DNA of 25,396 bases, from positions 850,398 through 875,793 of the forward strand of contig CP011806.1 of NCBI GenBank assembly GCA_001664505.1. Direction: 5' to 3'. This stretch comes from Acidobacteria bacterium Mor1 (GTDB lineage: Bacteria > Acidobacteriota > Polarisedimenticolia > Polarisedimenticolales > Polarisedimenticolaceae). A model generated the notes under the pieces. It was not told where the DNA came from, made no database searches, and saw only the letters and a program-made list of their open reading frames with translations. The position numbers were made by a program, and so were the translations under genes. How positions within the stretch are numbered: the stretch's first letter is position 1; each line of letters begins with the position of its first letter. Below, one piece after another: positions 9,383 through 16,071 of this stretch.

Positions 9383-11314
9383 ATGGACATGTCCCGCTAC
9401 CGCGCCCTGTTCCTCTCCGAGGCCCGGGAACACCTGCGGGCCGCCACCGAGCATGCCGGTCAACTGGAATCCGGCGGCAACGCCGAAGCGCTGCGCTCGT
9501 TGTTCCGCCACGCCCACTCCCTCAAGGGGATGGCCGCCACCATGGGCTACGACGCCATGGCCGGCCTGGCCCACGCCGCCGAGGATCTGCTCGCCGCCCT
9601 CCGGGGCGGAGAGACCGCGCTTACCGGGGAGCTGCGCGAACTACTGCGGGACTCGGTGGCCTGCATCGGCCGGATCGTCGAATCGGTCGAGATGGAACGT
9701 TGTCCTGAGGATCCGGGCGCCGAAGCGCTGACCCGGCGGCTCAAGGAGCACCTGGCCCAGCCTGCCGCGGCCCCCGGAGCAGAAAACCTGCGACCCGCCG
9801 TCCCGCTCGAGTCACCGGAGCCCGCGGCCGGTACTCCGGCGGCGACTACTGCTTTCGACATCGACCTCCGTCTGAGCAACGAACGGGATACCGGAGCCGG
9901 AGGGGTGGTGAGCCTGCTGTCCCGCTTCGGCGAACTGGGCCGCCTCGAGACGGTAGAGACCCCCCTTACCTCTCTGGACGCGCCCGACTTCGACGGCAGC
10001 CTCAAGCTTCAGCTGATCTCGGAGCTGGAACGGCCCGGCATCGAGGCCCGGCTCGCGGCCATGCCCGGCGTCGCCGGTTTCGAGATCCGCGAACACCCCC
10101 GGGCCCCGGACCCGGTGGTCGAGAGCGGAGAGCGCACGTGGATGCGGGTCCGAGCCGACCTGCTCGACCATCAGCTCGAGGATGCGGCGGAGTTGATGCT
10201 GCAGCACAGCCGTCTCAGCGCGGCCCTCGGGGAACTTCCTCCCGAGGCGGCCCGGCACCTCGACCGGGTCGAGCTGCTGGTGCGGCGCCTGTTCGGGAAC
10301 GTGGTCGAGATGCGCCTGGTCCCGTTCGAATCGGTGGTCGAACAGCTGGAACACGGCACCCGCGACCTGGCGACCCGGCTGGGCAAGGAGGTCGAGCTCG
10401 AGATCCCCGACACCAAGGTCCGCCTCGATCGCTCCCTGCTGGAGCGGTTGGTGGATCCCCTGCTGCACATCCTGCGCAACGCGGTCGACCACGGTATCGA
10501 GGCGCCCGACGACCGCGAGGCCGCGGGCAAGCCGAGGCACGGAAGGATCGGGATTCAGGTGGACCGTCGCGGAGATCAGGTTCGCATCCGCGTTCGTGAC
10601 GATGGACGAGGCATCGACGGAGAGCAGTTGCGGCGGCGGGCGGTCGAGCAGGGGCTGATGGCTCCCGACGATGCGGCGCGGCTGAGTCAGGCCGAGAGCC
10701 TACTACTGGTGACCCTGCCCGGGTTCTCCACGGCCGAAACCACCACCGAAGTCTCCGGCCGGGGTGTCGGCATGGACGCTGTGCGGCACCGGGTCGAGTC
10801 CCTCGGTGGACGATTCGATCTCCGTTCGATCCTCGGCGAGGGCAGCGAGATGGAGATGAGCCTGCCGCTGAGCATGGCGGCGGTGCCCGCGTTGATGCTG
10901 CGCAGCGGCGAGCGTTTGTTCGCCGTGCCGATCGCATCGGTGGAACGAGGTATCCGGCTGGAAGGACCCCGCGGACGTCCCGTGGCTCCCGGCGCCGGTG
11001 AGGACGGGAGTGCCTTGCCCCTGATCGACCTGGCGGAACGGCTGGGCCTCCCCGCCTCGGATCAGGAAGAGCCGGGCTGGGCTCTGGTGCTGCCGACCGA
11101 AGCAGGCTCGACCGGACTGATCGTCGACGAGTTGCTCGGCCGCAGGGGGCTGATCGTGCGCCCCCTCGAGGCGCCCCTCAAGGGTCTGCGCGAATACAGC
11201 GGCGCGGCGCTGCTGGAGGACGGGCGCATCGCGCTGGTGCTCGATCCGACGGAGTTGATCCCGACGGGGGCGGAGTGGGCCGCAGGCGACGCCCCCCAGG
11301 ACTCGCGGCCCTAG
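9383..11314 (+). CDS. cheA: Chemotaxis histidine kinase CheA
   Basis: A 643-residue hybrid kinase with the CheA domain order. The P1 HPt domain has phosphoacceptor H45 in HSLKG. A P2-like domain lies at about 152-235 (FDIDLRLSNE, then GVAGFEIRE). A P3 dimerisation helix pair follows at about 255-315. The P4 ATPase has the N box LRNAVDHG (N366), G1 DDGRG (406-410) and G2 GRGVGMD (459-465). A C-terminal CheW-like P5 domain ends the protein. All catalytic motifs are intact. The start ATG at 9383 is preferred over a longer frame reaching back to 9188 because that extension is arginine/proline-rich and lies inside cheW; a second ATG two codons on is possible. The ribosome binding site is weak. The cognate CheY, CheB and CheR are not in the window. 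The stop TAG overlaps the trxA stop on the other strand. Confidence 0.93.
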   Translation: MDMSRYRALFLSEAREHLRAATEHAGQLESGGNAEALRSLFRHAHSLKGMAATMGYDAMAGLAHAAEDLLAALRGGETALTGELRELLRDSVACIGRIVESVEMERCPEDPGAEALTRRLKEHLAQPAAAPGAENLRPAVPLESPEPAAGTPAATTAFDIDLRLSNERDTGAGGVVSLLSRFGELGRLETVETPLTSLDAPDFDGSLKLQLISELERPGIEARLAAMPGVAGFEIREHPRAPDPVVESGERTWMRVRADLLDHQLEDAAELMLQHSRLSAALGELPPEAARHLDRVELLVRRLFGNVVEMRLVPFESVVEQLEHGTRDLATRLGKEVELEIPDTKVRLDRSLLERLVDPLLHILRNAVDHGIEAPDDREAAGKPRHGRIGIQVDRRGDQVRIRVRDDGRGIDGEQLRRRAVEQGLMAPDDAARLSQAESLLLVTLPGFSTAETTTEVSGRGVGMDAVRHRVESLGGRFDLRSILGEGSEMEMSLPLSMAAVPALMLRSGERLFAVPIASVERGIRLEGPRGRPVAPGAGEDGSALPLIDLAERLGLPASDQEEPGWALVLPTEAGSTGLIVDELLGRRGLIVRPLEAPLKGLREYSGAALLEDGRIALVLDPTELIPTGAEWAAGDAPQDSRP

Positions 11315-11652
11315 GCCAGGCCCTCGAGGTAGGGCGTCACGAACTCGCGGATCGTGTCCTTGGGTGCGGCGCCGACCATCTGATTCAGCACCCGTCCGTC
11401 CCGGACGACCAACAACGTCGGAATGCTGCGGATCGCGTAGCGATAGGCCAGGAGATCGCTCTCGTCCACGTTGACCCGGGCGACCAGCAACCGCCCGTCG
11501 AACTCCCCGGCCAACTCCCGCAGATGCGGCTCGATCGCCTTGCAGGGTTGGCACCAACCCGCCCAGAAATCGACCAGCACCGGCAGATCGGTGCGCTGCA
11601 GCCGGTCGTCGAAGGTGTCGTCGGTCAGATCGAGAAGCGCGCCGGAATCCAT
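11311..11652 (-). CDS. trxA: Thioredoxin with a WCQPC active site
   Basis: A 113-residue single-domain cytoplasmic thioredoxin. The active site is W33-C34-Q-P-C37, with Q where the classic protein has G, and the cis-proline loop is RSIPTL (P78). DFWAGWC and NVDESDLLAYRYAI match the family well. It reduces protein disulfides using electrons from thioredoxin reductase. The ATG at 11650-11652 has GGAGGT five bases upstream. The gene is monocistronic here: it diverges from rsmA and converges with cheA, sharing the palindrome CTAG as a double stop. Q at the variable position may shift redox potential or partner choice; this is inferred from what is known of the CxPC motif, not measured. Confidence 0.92.
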   Translation of the reverse strand: MDSGALLDLTDDTFDDRLQRTDLPVLVDFWAGWCQPCKAIEPHLRELAGEFDGRLLVARVNVDESDLLAYRYAIRSIPTLLVVRDGRVLNQMVGAAPKDTIREFVTPYLEGLA

Positions 11653-11717
11653 CGTGGACCTCCGACCCGGTGTGGGCGTGAATCGGCCTCCTGGCCGCGC
11701 GGTCCGGGACGGCAGGC

Positions 11718-11726
11718 AAGGTAGCA
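11718..11726 (-). promoter_or_regulatory. Candidate extended -10 element for trxA
   Basis: On the minus strand this reads TGCTACCTT, a TGn extended -10 followed by TACCTT. It lies about 66 bases upstream of the trxA ATG, giving a leader of about 60 bases. No -35 box is apparent, which is tolerated in extended -10 promoters. Confidence 0.4.
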
Positions 11727-11774
11727 GGCTCCGGCCGGTTCGGCCCGGCGCGGGTCCCCCTTCAGCCTGCTACC
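11720..11774. repeat. Perfect 11-bp inverted repeat in the divergent trxA-rsmA region
   Basis: GGTAGCAGGCT (11720-11730) is mirrored exactly by AGCCTGCTACC (11764-11774), with a 33-base GC-rich spacer containing CCGGCCGG. Each arm contains an extended -10-like element reading outward, TGCTACC(A/T)T, one facing trxA and one facing rsmA. The symmetry could reflect two mirrored promoters, a regulator site, or both. Confidence 0.75.
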
Positions 11775-11776
11775 AT
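11768..11776 (+). promoter_or_regulatory. Candidate extended -10 element for rsmA
   Basis: This reads TGCTACCAT, an extended -10 pattern whose hexamer ends 6 bases before the rsmA ATG at 11783. A start site at the normal distance would fall at or next to the ATG, giving a leaderless or nearly leaderless mRNA. That agrees with the absence of a convincing ribosome binding site there. No -35 box is seen. Confidence 0.4.
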
Positions 11777-11782
11777 CGAAGC

Positions 11783-12595
11783 ATGGGCTTGCGGGCCAGA
11801 AAGCGCTTCGGTCAGAACTTCCTGGCCGACCCCGGGATCGTCCGGCGCATCGTCGACGCCGCCGGACTCTCTCCTACGGATCCGGTGCTGGAGATCGGCC
11901 CCGGCCGCGGCGCAATGACCGGCACCATCCTCGAGCGGGTCGACCGGGCGGCCGCCGTCGAACTCGACCGGGATCTGGCGGCGCTGTTGCGCAACCACCC
12001 CGCCGCCGATCGGCTGGAACTCTTCGAACAGGACGTATTGAAGCTGGACTTCACCGAGGTTCAACACCGCCTCGGTACCAAGGACCCCCTGGTGGTGCTG
12101 GGCAACCTGCCCTACAACATCTCCAAGCCGATCACGGCCCGTCTGCGGGTTCAAAGGCAGTCGGTGGACCGGGCCGTGCTGATGTTTCAACGGGAGGTGG
12201 CCGAACGTCTTGCCGCTCCTCCCGGGACCCGGACCTACGGCCCGCTGACCATCCTGACCGGTACCTGGTTTCAGGTTCGGACGCTATTCCACGTTTCGCC
12301 CGGCGCCTTCCGGCCCCGCCCGGAAGTGACCTCGACGGTCACCGGCTGGGAGACCCGCGCCGACCCACCTCTGCCCGACGAACTGGAGGGGGCCCTCGAG
12401 GCCTGCCTGCGCGGCTGCTTCGCCCGCCGCCGGCAGACACTTTGGAACAACCTTCGCGCCGCCCTGGGGAGCGACCCCGCCCGGGCCCTCCTCGACACGA
12501 CCGGCCTGGAGGGCTCGCTGCGCCCCGAGGCGCTGCCTCCCGCGGCTTACTACAAGCTCGCCGCCGGTTGGCCCTCGACGGACGCTGGCCGATGA
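11783..12595 (+). CDS. rsmA: 16S rRNA dimethyladenosine transferase RsmA (KsgA)
   Basis: A 270-residue SAM-dependent methyltransferase of normal family length. It dimethylates the two adjacent adenosines near the 3' end of 16S rRNA during late small-subunit maturation. Visible motifs are KRFGQNFL at the N-terminus, the SAM loop EIGPGRG (37-43), the acidic residue motif AVELD and the catalytic NLPYNIS (108-114). FRPRPEVTSTV near 175-190 and FARRRQTLWNN near 215-225 are typical of the C-terminal domain. The start at 11783 is set by the conserved N-terminus; the longer frame back to 11471 would run through the promoter and trxA. It overlaps the next gene by ATGA. Confidence 0.95.
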   Translation: MGLRARKRFGQNFLADPGIVRRIVDAAGLSPTDPVLEIGPGRGAMTGTILERVDRAAAVELDRDLAALLRNHPAADRLELFEQDVLKLDFTEVQHRLGTKDPLVVLGNLPYNISKPITARLRVQRQSVDRAVLMFQREVAERLAAPPGTRTYGPLTILTGTWFQVRTLFHVSPGAFRPRPEVTSTVTGWETRADPPLPDELEGALEACLRGCFARRRQTLWNNLRAALGSDPARALLDTTGLEGSLRPEALPPAAYYKLAAGWPSTDAGR

Positions 12596-14337
12596 AGGCC
12601 CGCCTGCTCCTCGCCGGCCTGATCCTGCTGGCCGCCGCGGCGGGATATGCCGCGACCCTCGATCACGGTTTCATCCAGGACGACCATCCGGTCCTGCGGC
12701 TCAACCCCATCGTGGAACGCGGGGACCTCGTGGAGATCTGGGGCACCGACTACTGGGCGGGGGTGGGCGGCGGCGATACCCGGCTCTACAGGCCCCTGAC
12801 CCTGACCAGCTTCGCCTGGCAGGTCGACGGCGACGGTGAGCTGAACACCCGCTCAGCCCATGGAGCCAACCTGCTGATCCACGGCCTGTGCGCCGTGCTG
12901 CTGGCGTTCTACGCCATGCGCCTGGGCTCGGGTGTCGCCGGTGCCGGCGCGGCGGGGCTTCTGTTTGCACTCCATCCGATTCACGTCGCCGCGGTGGCGC
13001 CGCTGACCGGACGCTCGGAGCTGCTGGCGCTGCTGTTCGGCCTGGCGGCGATGCTGGCCGTGGACCGGGCCCGAGAGGCGCAGGGAAAGGGGGTTCATCG
13101 CCTTGCGTGGCTCGGAGCGTTGGCGCTGTTCCTGGCCCTGGCGGCCAAGGAGATCGCCATCGTGGTTCCCGGCCTGGCGTTGGTCCAGCTCTGGCCCCGG
13201 CGCCCGAACAAGCAGCCCCTCGGTTGGCTCGCGGCGCGGATCGGCCCGCTGGTCGCGGCGGCCGCCGCGCATCTCTTGGTCAGGTTCCAGGTGATCGGAT
13301 CGATCGGCGGCCAGTCCCCGCCCCTGTCCGACAATTTCCTGGCGGGCATGACCTGGTTCGAATCGCTCCCGACGCGCCTGGCCCTGGCGAGCCATGCCCT
13401 CGAGCGTCTGATCTGGCCGGCGTCGCTGTCCGCCGACTACTCGGGCAACGTGATCCCGGCCGAGAGCAGCCTGTTCGCCCTACGCCCCCTGATCGGGTTG
13501 TTGATCCTGCTGCTGGCAGCGACGGCCGTCGTTGCCGCGCTACGCCGGGCGGCGGACTCCGATCGCCGGCGGCTCGGGCTGGCGGCCGGATGGTTCCTGC
13601 TCCCCTGGCTGCTCGCCGGGAACCTGTTGTTGCTGATCGGCGTGATCTTCGCCGAGCGCCTGCTCTACTTTCCGTCGGCCGGCTTCTGCCTGTTGCTGGG
13701 CGTCGGGATCGACCTCCTGCAGCGCCGCCTCCCCTTGCCCTCCTCCGCCGCCCGACAAGCCGCCGTCTGGGCGTTGATCGCGGCGCTATCCGTCGCCGCC
13801 CTGACGCGGACCCGGAGCGAGGTGCCCTACTGGCAAGACGAGGAAGCGCTCTTCCAGCGCGCTACGATCACCACCCCCGACAGTCCCCGGGCCCACTTCA
13901 CCCTGGCCAAGATTCGCCTGCGCAATCAGCAGGACGAGCAGGCCAGGCAGGGCTTCCAACGCGCCGTCGACCTGTGGCCGCAGTTCTCCTCCGCCTGGTA
14001 CGAGATCGGCTTGATCCATGCGCGGAGGAACGAGATGGACCCGGCGATCGAGAACTTCCGTCGAGCCCTCGAGGTGCGCCCCGAACACAGCAAGGCGCGC
14101 CTGGGATTGGGACAGGCCCTCCACCGCAAGGGACGACTCGAAGAGGCGGAACAGCAGTTGGTGGAAACCCTGAAGCGCAACCCGGCGGAGATCGGCGCCG
14201 CCGCCGAACTGGGCCATGTGCTGCTCGACGCCGGGCGCTACGAGGACGCGGCGAATATCTACCGTCAGGCGATCGCCAACGGCCGGGAAGACCTGCGTCC
14301 CGCTCTCGATGAGGCCCTGCGACGACTCGGGCGCTGA
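12592..14337 (+). CDS. TMTC-like multi-spanning membrane protein with C-terminal TPRs
   Basis: A 581-residue protein. The N-terminal about 430 residues form many transmembrane helices; about four tetratricopeptide repeats follow (about 433-575, e.g. AWYEIGLIHARRNEMDPAIENF). Motifs recall the TMTC/GT-C fold protein O-glycosyltransferase group: an acidic pair after the first helix (QDDHP, D30-D31), YRPLT, LHPIHVAAVAPLTGRSE and AERLLYFPSAGFC. In that group the acidic loop residues bind the lipid-linked sugar donor and the TPRs bind acceptor proteins. A glycosyltransferase role is inferred from these motifs and is not certain; bacterial members are largely uncharacterised. The ATG at 12592 overlaps the rsmA stop (ATGA). 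The longer upstream frame lies inside rsmA and is rejected. Confidence 0.75.
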   Translation: MKARLLLAGLILLAAAAGYAATLDHGFIQDDHPVLRLNPIVERGDLVEIWGTDYWAGVGGGDTRLYRPLTLTSFAWQVDGDGELNTRSAHGANLLIHGLCAVLLAFYAMRLGSGVAGAGAAGLLFALHPIHVAAVAPLTGRSELLALLFGLAAMLAVDRAREAQGKGVHRLAWLGALALFLALAAKEIAIVVPGLALVQLWPRRPNKQPLGWLAARIGPLVAAAAAHLLVRFQVIGSIGGQSPPLSDNFLAGMTWFESLPTRLALASHALERLIWPASLSADYSGNVIPAESSLFALRPLIGLLILLLAATAVVAALRRAADSDRRRLGLAAGWFLLPWLLAGNLLLLIGVIFAERLLYFPSAGFCLLLGVGIDLLQRRLPLPSSAARQAAVWALIAALSVAALTRTRSEVPYWQDEEALFQRATITTPDSPRAHFTLAKIRLRNQQDEQARQGFQRAVDLWPQFSSAWYEIGLIHARRNEMDPAIENFRRALEVRPEHSKARLGLGQALHRKGRLEEAEQQLVETLKRNPAEIGAAAELGHVLLDAGRYEDAANIYRQAIANGREDLRPALDEALRRLGR

Positions 14338-14360
14338 CCCGCCGCCGATCCTGATAAGAT
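14334..14360 (+). promoter_or_regulatory. Weak candidate promoter before the RNase J gene
   Basis: CTGACC (14334-14339) and TAAGAT (14355-14360) are separated by 15 bases and resemble -35 and -10 boxes. The spacer is short, so this is tentative. The gap between the TMTC-like gene and rnj is only about 70 bases, and readthrough from upstream is also possible. Confidence 0.25.
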
Positions 14361-14366
14361 GTTGTC

Positions 14367-14387
14367 GCGGCGCCGGTTGGGCGCCGC
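14367..14387 (+). other. GC-rich hairpin in the 5' region of the RNase J gene
   Basis: GCGGCGCC (14367-14374) pairs perfectly with GGCGCCGC (14380-14387) around the loop GGTTG. Only ACTTTCG follows, so the U-tract is poor. It may attenuate readthrough from upstream or, as part of the rnj leader, affect stability or translation of that mRNA. It ends about 21 bases before the start codon. Confidence 0.6.
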
Positions 14388-14408
14388 ACTTTCGATGGGG
14401 CGCCCAGT

Positions 14409-16067
14409 TTGTCGACTGTTTCTCCGGACCACCTGGAGCTGATACCGCTTGGCGGGCTCGGTGAGTTCGGCATGAACCTGATGGTGCTGCGCCACGGCAC
14501 CGACTGCGTGATCCTCGACGCGGGCATGATGTTCCCGGGTGCCGAACACCACGGTATCGACGTCATCATTCCGGACCTGTCCTTCCTCGAAGACTGCGGC
14601 ACGATCCACGGCCTGGTGCTGACCCACGCCCACGAGGACCACGTCGGGTGCGTCCCCTGGCTCGTCGACCGCCACCCCGTGCCGGTCCACGGCAGCCCCT
14701 ACACCCTGGCGCTGGTCGGCCACCGGCTGAAGGAACGGGGCATCGACGCCGAGCTGCACACCTTCGAACCCGGCGGAGACCGCTTCAATGTCGGGCCTTT
14801 CGAGGTCGAGACCCTGCCGGTCGCCCACTCGATCCCGCAGACCTCGATGCTCGCGGTCCGCACCCCGGTGGGCATGGTCGTCCACACCGCGGATTTCAAA
14901 CTCGACCCCGACCCCCTCGACGGTGTGGGGGCCGACTTCCGACGACTGCGGGAGTTGGGTGACGAGGGAGTGCTGGTATTGCTGTCCGACAGCACCAACG
15001 CCGACCGCCCGGGCTTCACTCCCGGGGAGCGCACCGTCGGCCCGGGCCTGCGCAAGGCAATCGCCGGCGCACGGGGACGGGTGCTGGTCACGACCTTCGC
15101 CAGCAACGTGCATCGCATCCGTCAGATCGCCGAAGCCGCCCGCTATCACCAGCGCCAGGTCGCCCTGATCGGCACGTCGATGCAAAACCAGGCCGAGATC
15201 GCCGAACGCCTCGGTCTGCTGAACTTTCCTGCCGGACATCGCATCGCCCCGGACCGGGTGATGAACCAGCGGGCCGACCGGGTGCTGGTCATCGCCACCG
15301 GATCCCAGGGGGAACCGATGTCCGCCCTGGCACGGATGGCCCTGGACCGCCACCGGGACATCAAGCTGCAGGACGGCGATCGGGTGATCCACTCGGCCCG
15401 GGTGATTCCGGGCAACGAGAAGAGCATCAACCGCATGATCAACCACCTGATGCGCCGGGGCGCCGAGGTGGTCACCGCGGCCGACGCCCACGTGCACGTC
15501 TCCGGACATCCTTCCAGCGAGGAACTGCTGCTGCTGCTCAACATGCTGCGGCCGCGGCACCTGCTGCCGGTTCACGGGGAGTTCCGCCAGCTATCGAGCC
15601 ACGCCCGGCTCGCCGCCGACGCCGGCATGGATCCCGAGAACATCGTGATCGCCGACTCGGGCGACGTCATCGTCGTCTCGGAGAACGAATTCGCCGTACG
15701 CGACCACGTCCACGTCGGACACGTATTCATCGATGCGACCCTGGAAAAGGTCGAACATTCGGTGCTGCGGGATCGCCGCCGCATTGCGGGAGACGGCGTG
15801 GTGGTCCCGGTGGTCCCCGTCGACCGGGACAGCGGCACCCTGGGCACCCCGGAGCTGATCGCCTGCGGCTTCGTGACCGAGGATGACGAACGTGGCCTGA
15901 TGGAGGATGCTCGACGTATTGTCGTGGAGTCCCTGGAGGACGCCACCGCCGAAGAGCGCAGCGACGACGGCGTACTCAAGACCCGGGTCCAGACCGAACT
16001 GAAGCGTTACCTGAAGAAACGGGTTTCCCGCCGCCCGCTGATCATTCCGGTCATCGTGGAGTCCTGA
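14409..16067 (+). CDS. rnj: Ribonuclease J (metallo-beta-lactamase/beta-CASP nuclease)
   Basis: A 552-residue RNase J, full family length, a 5'-3' exo- and endoribonuclease in mRNA decay and rRNA maturation. The metallo-beta-lactamase core has H73-A-H75-E-D77-H78 for the two zinc ions, then VAHSIPQT and HTADFKLD. The beta-CASP part shows DSTNADRPG, TTFASNVHRIRQI and, further on, HVSGHPSSEE and LPVHGEFRQL. A smaller C-terminal domain follows (about 450-552). I place the start at TTG 14409, giving MSTVSPDHLELIPLGG, with GGGG eight bases upstream. No ATG or GTG occurs in frame until after the conserved GGLGEFGMN. It is followed by ftsK after 4 bases, so the two are likely co-transcribed. Confidence 0.93.
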   Translation: MSTVSPDHLELIPLGGLGEFGMNLMVLRHGTDCVILDAGMMFPGAEHHGIDVIIPDLSFLEDCGTIHGLVLTHAHEDHVGCVPWLVDRHPVPVHGSPYTLALVGHRLKERGIDAELHTFEPGGDRFNVGPFEVETLPVAHSIPQTSMLAVRTPVGMVVHTADFKLDPDPLDGVGADFRRLRELGDEGVLVLLSDSTNADRPGFTPGERTVGPGLRKAIAGARGRVLVTTFASNVHRIRQIAEAARYHQRQVALIGTSMQNQAEIAERLGLLNFPAGHRIAPDRVMNQRADRVLVIATGSQGEPMSALARMALDRHRDIKLQDGDRVIHSARVIPGNEKSINRMINHLMRRGAEVVTAADAHVHVSGHPSSEELLLLLNMLRPRHLLPVHGEFRQLSSHARLAADAGMDPENIVIADSGDVIVVSENEFAVRDHVHVGHVFIDATLEKVEHSVLRDRRRIAGDGVVVPVVPVDRDSGTLGTPELIACGFVTEDDERGLMEDARRIVVESLEDATAEERSDDGVLKTRVQTELKRYLKKRVSRRPLIIPVIVES

Positions 16068-16071
16068 ATCG

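Noticed and set aside
14265-15575. A 436-codon minus-strand frame opposite RNase J
   Set aside because: Antisense to the metal-binding motifs of RNase J and with no recognisable domain.
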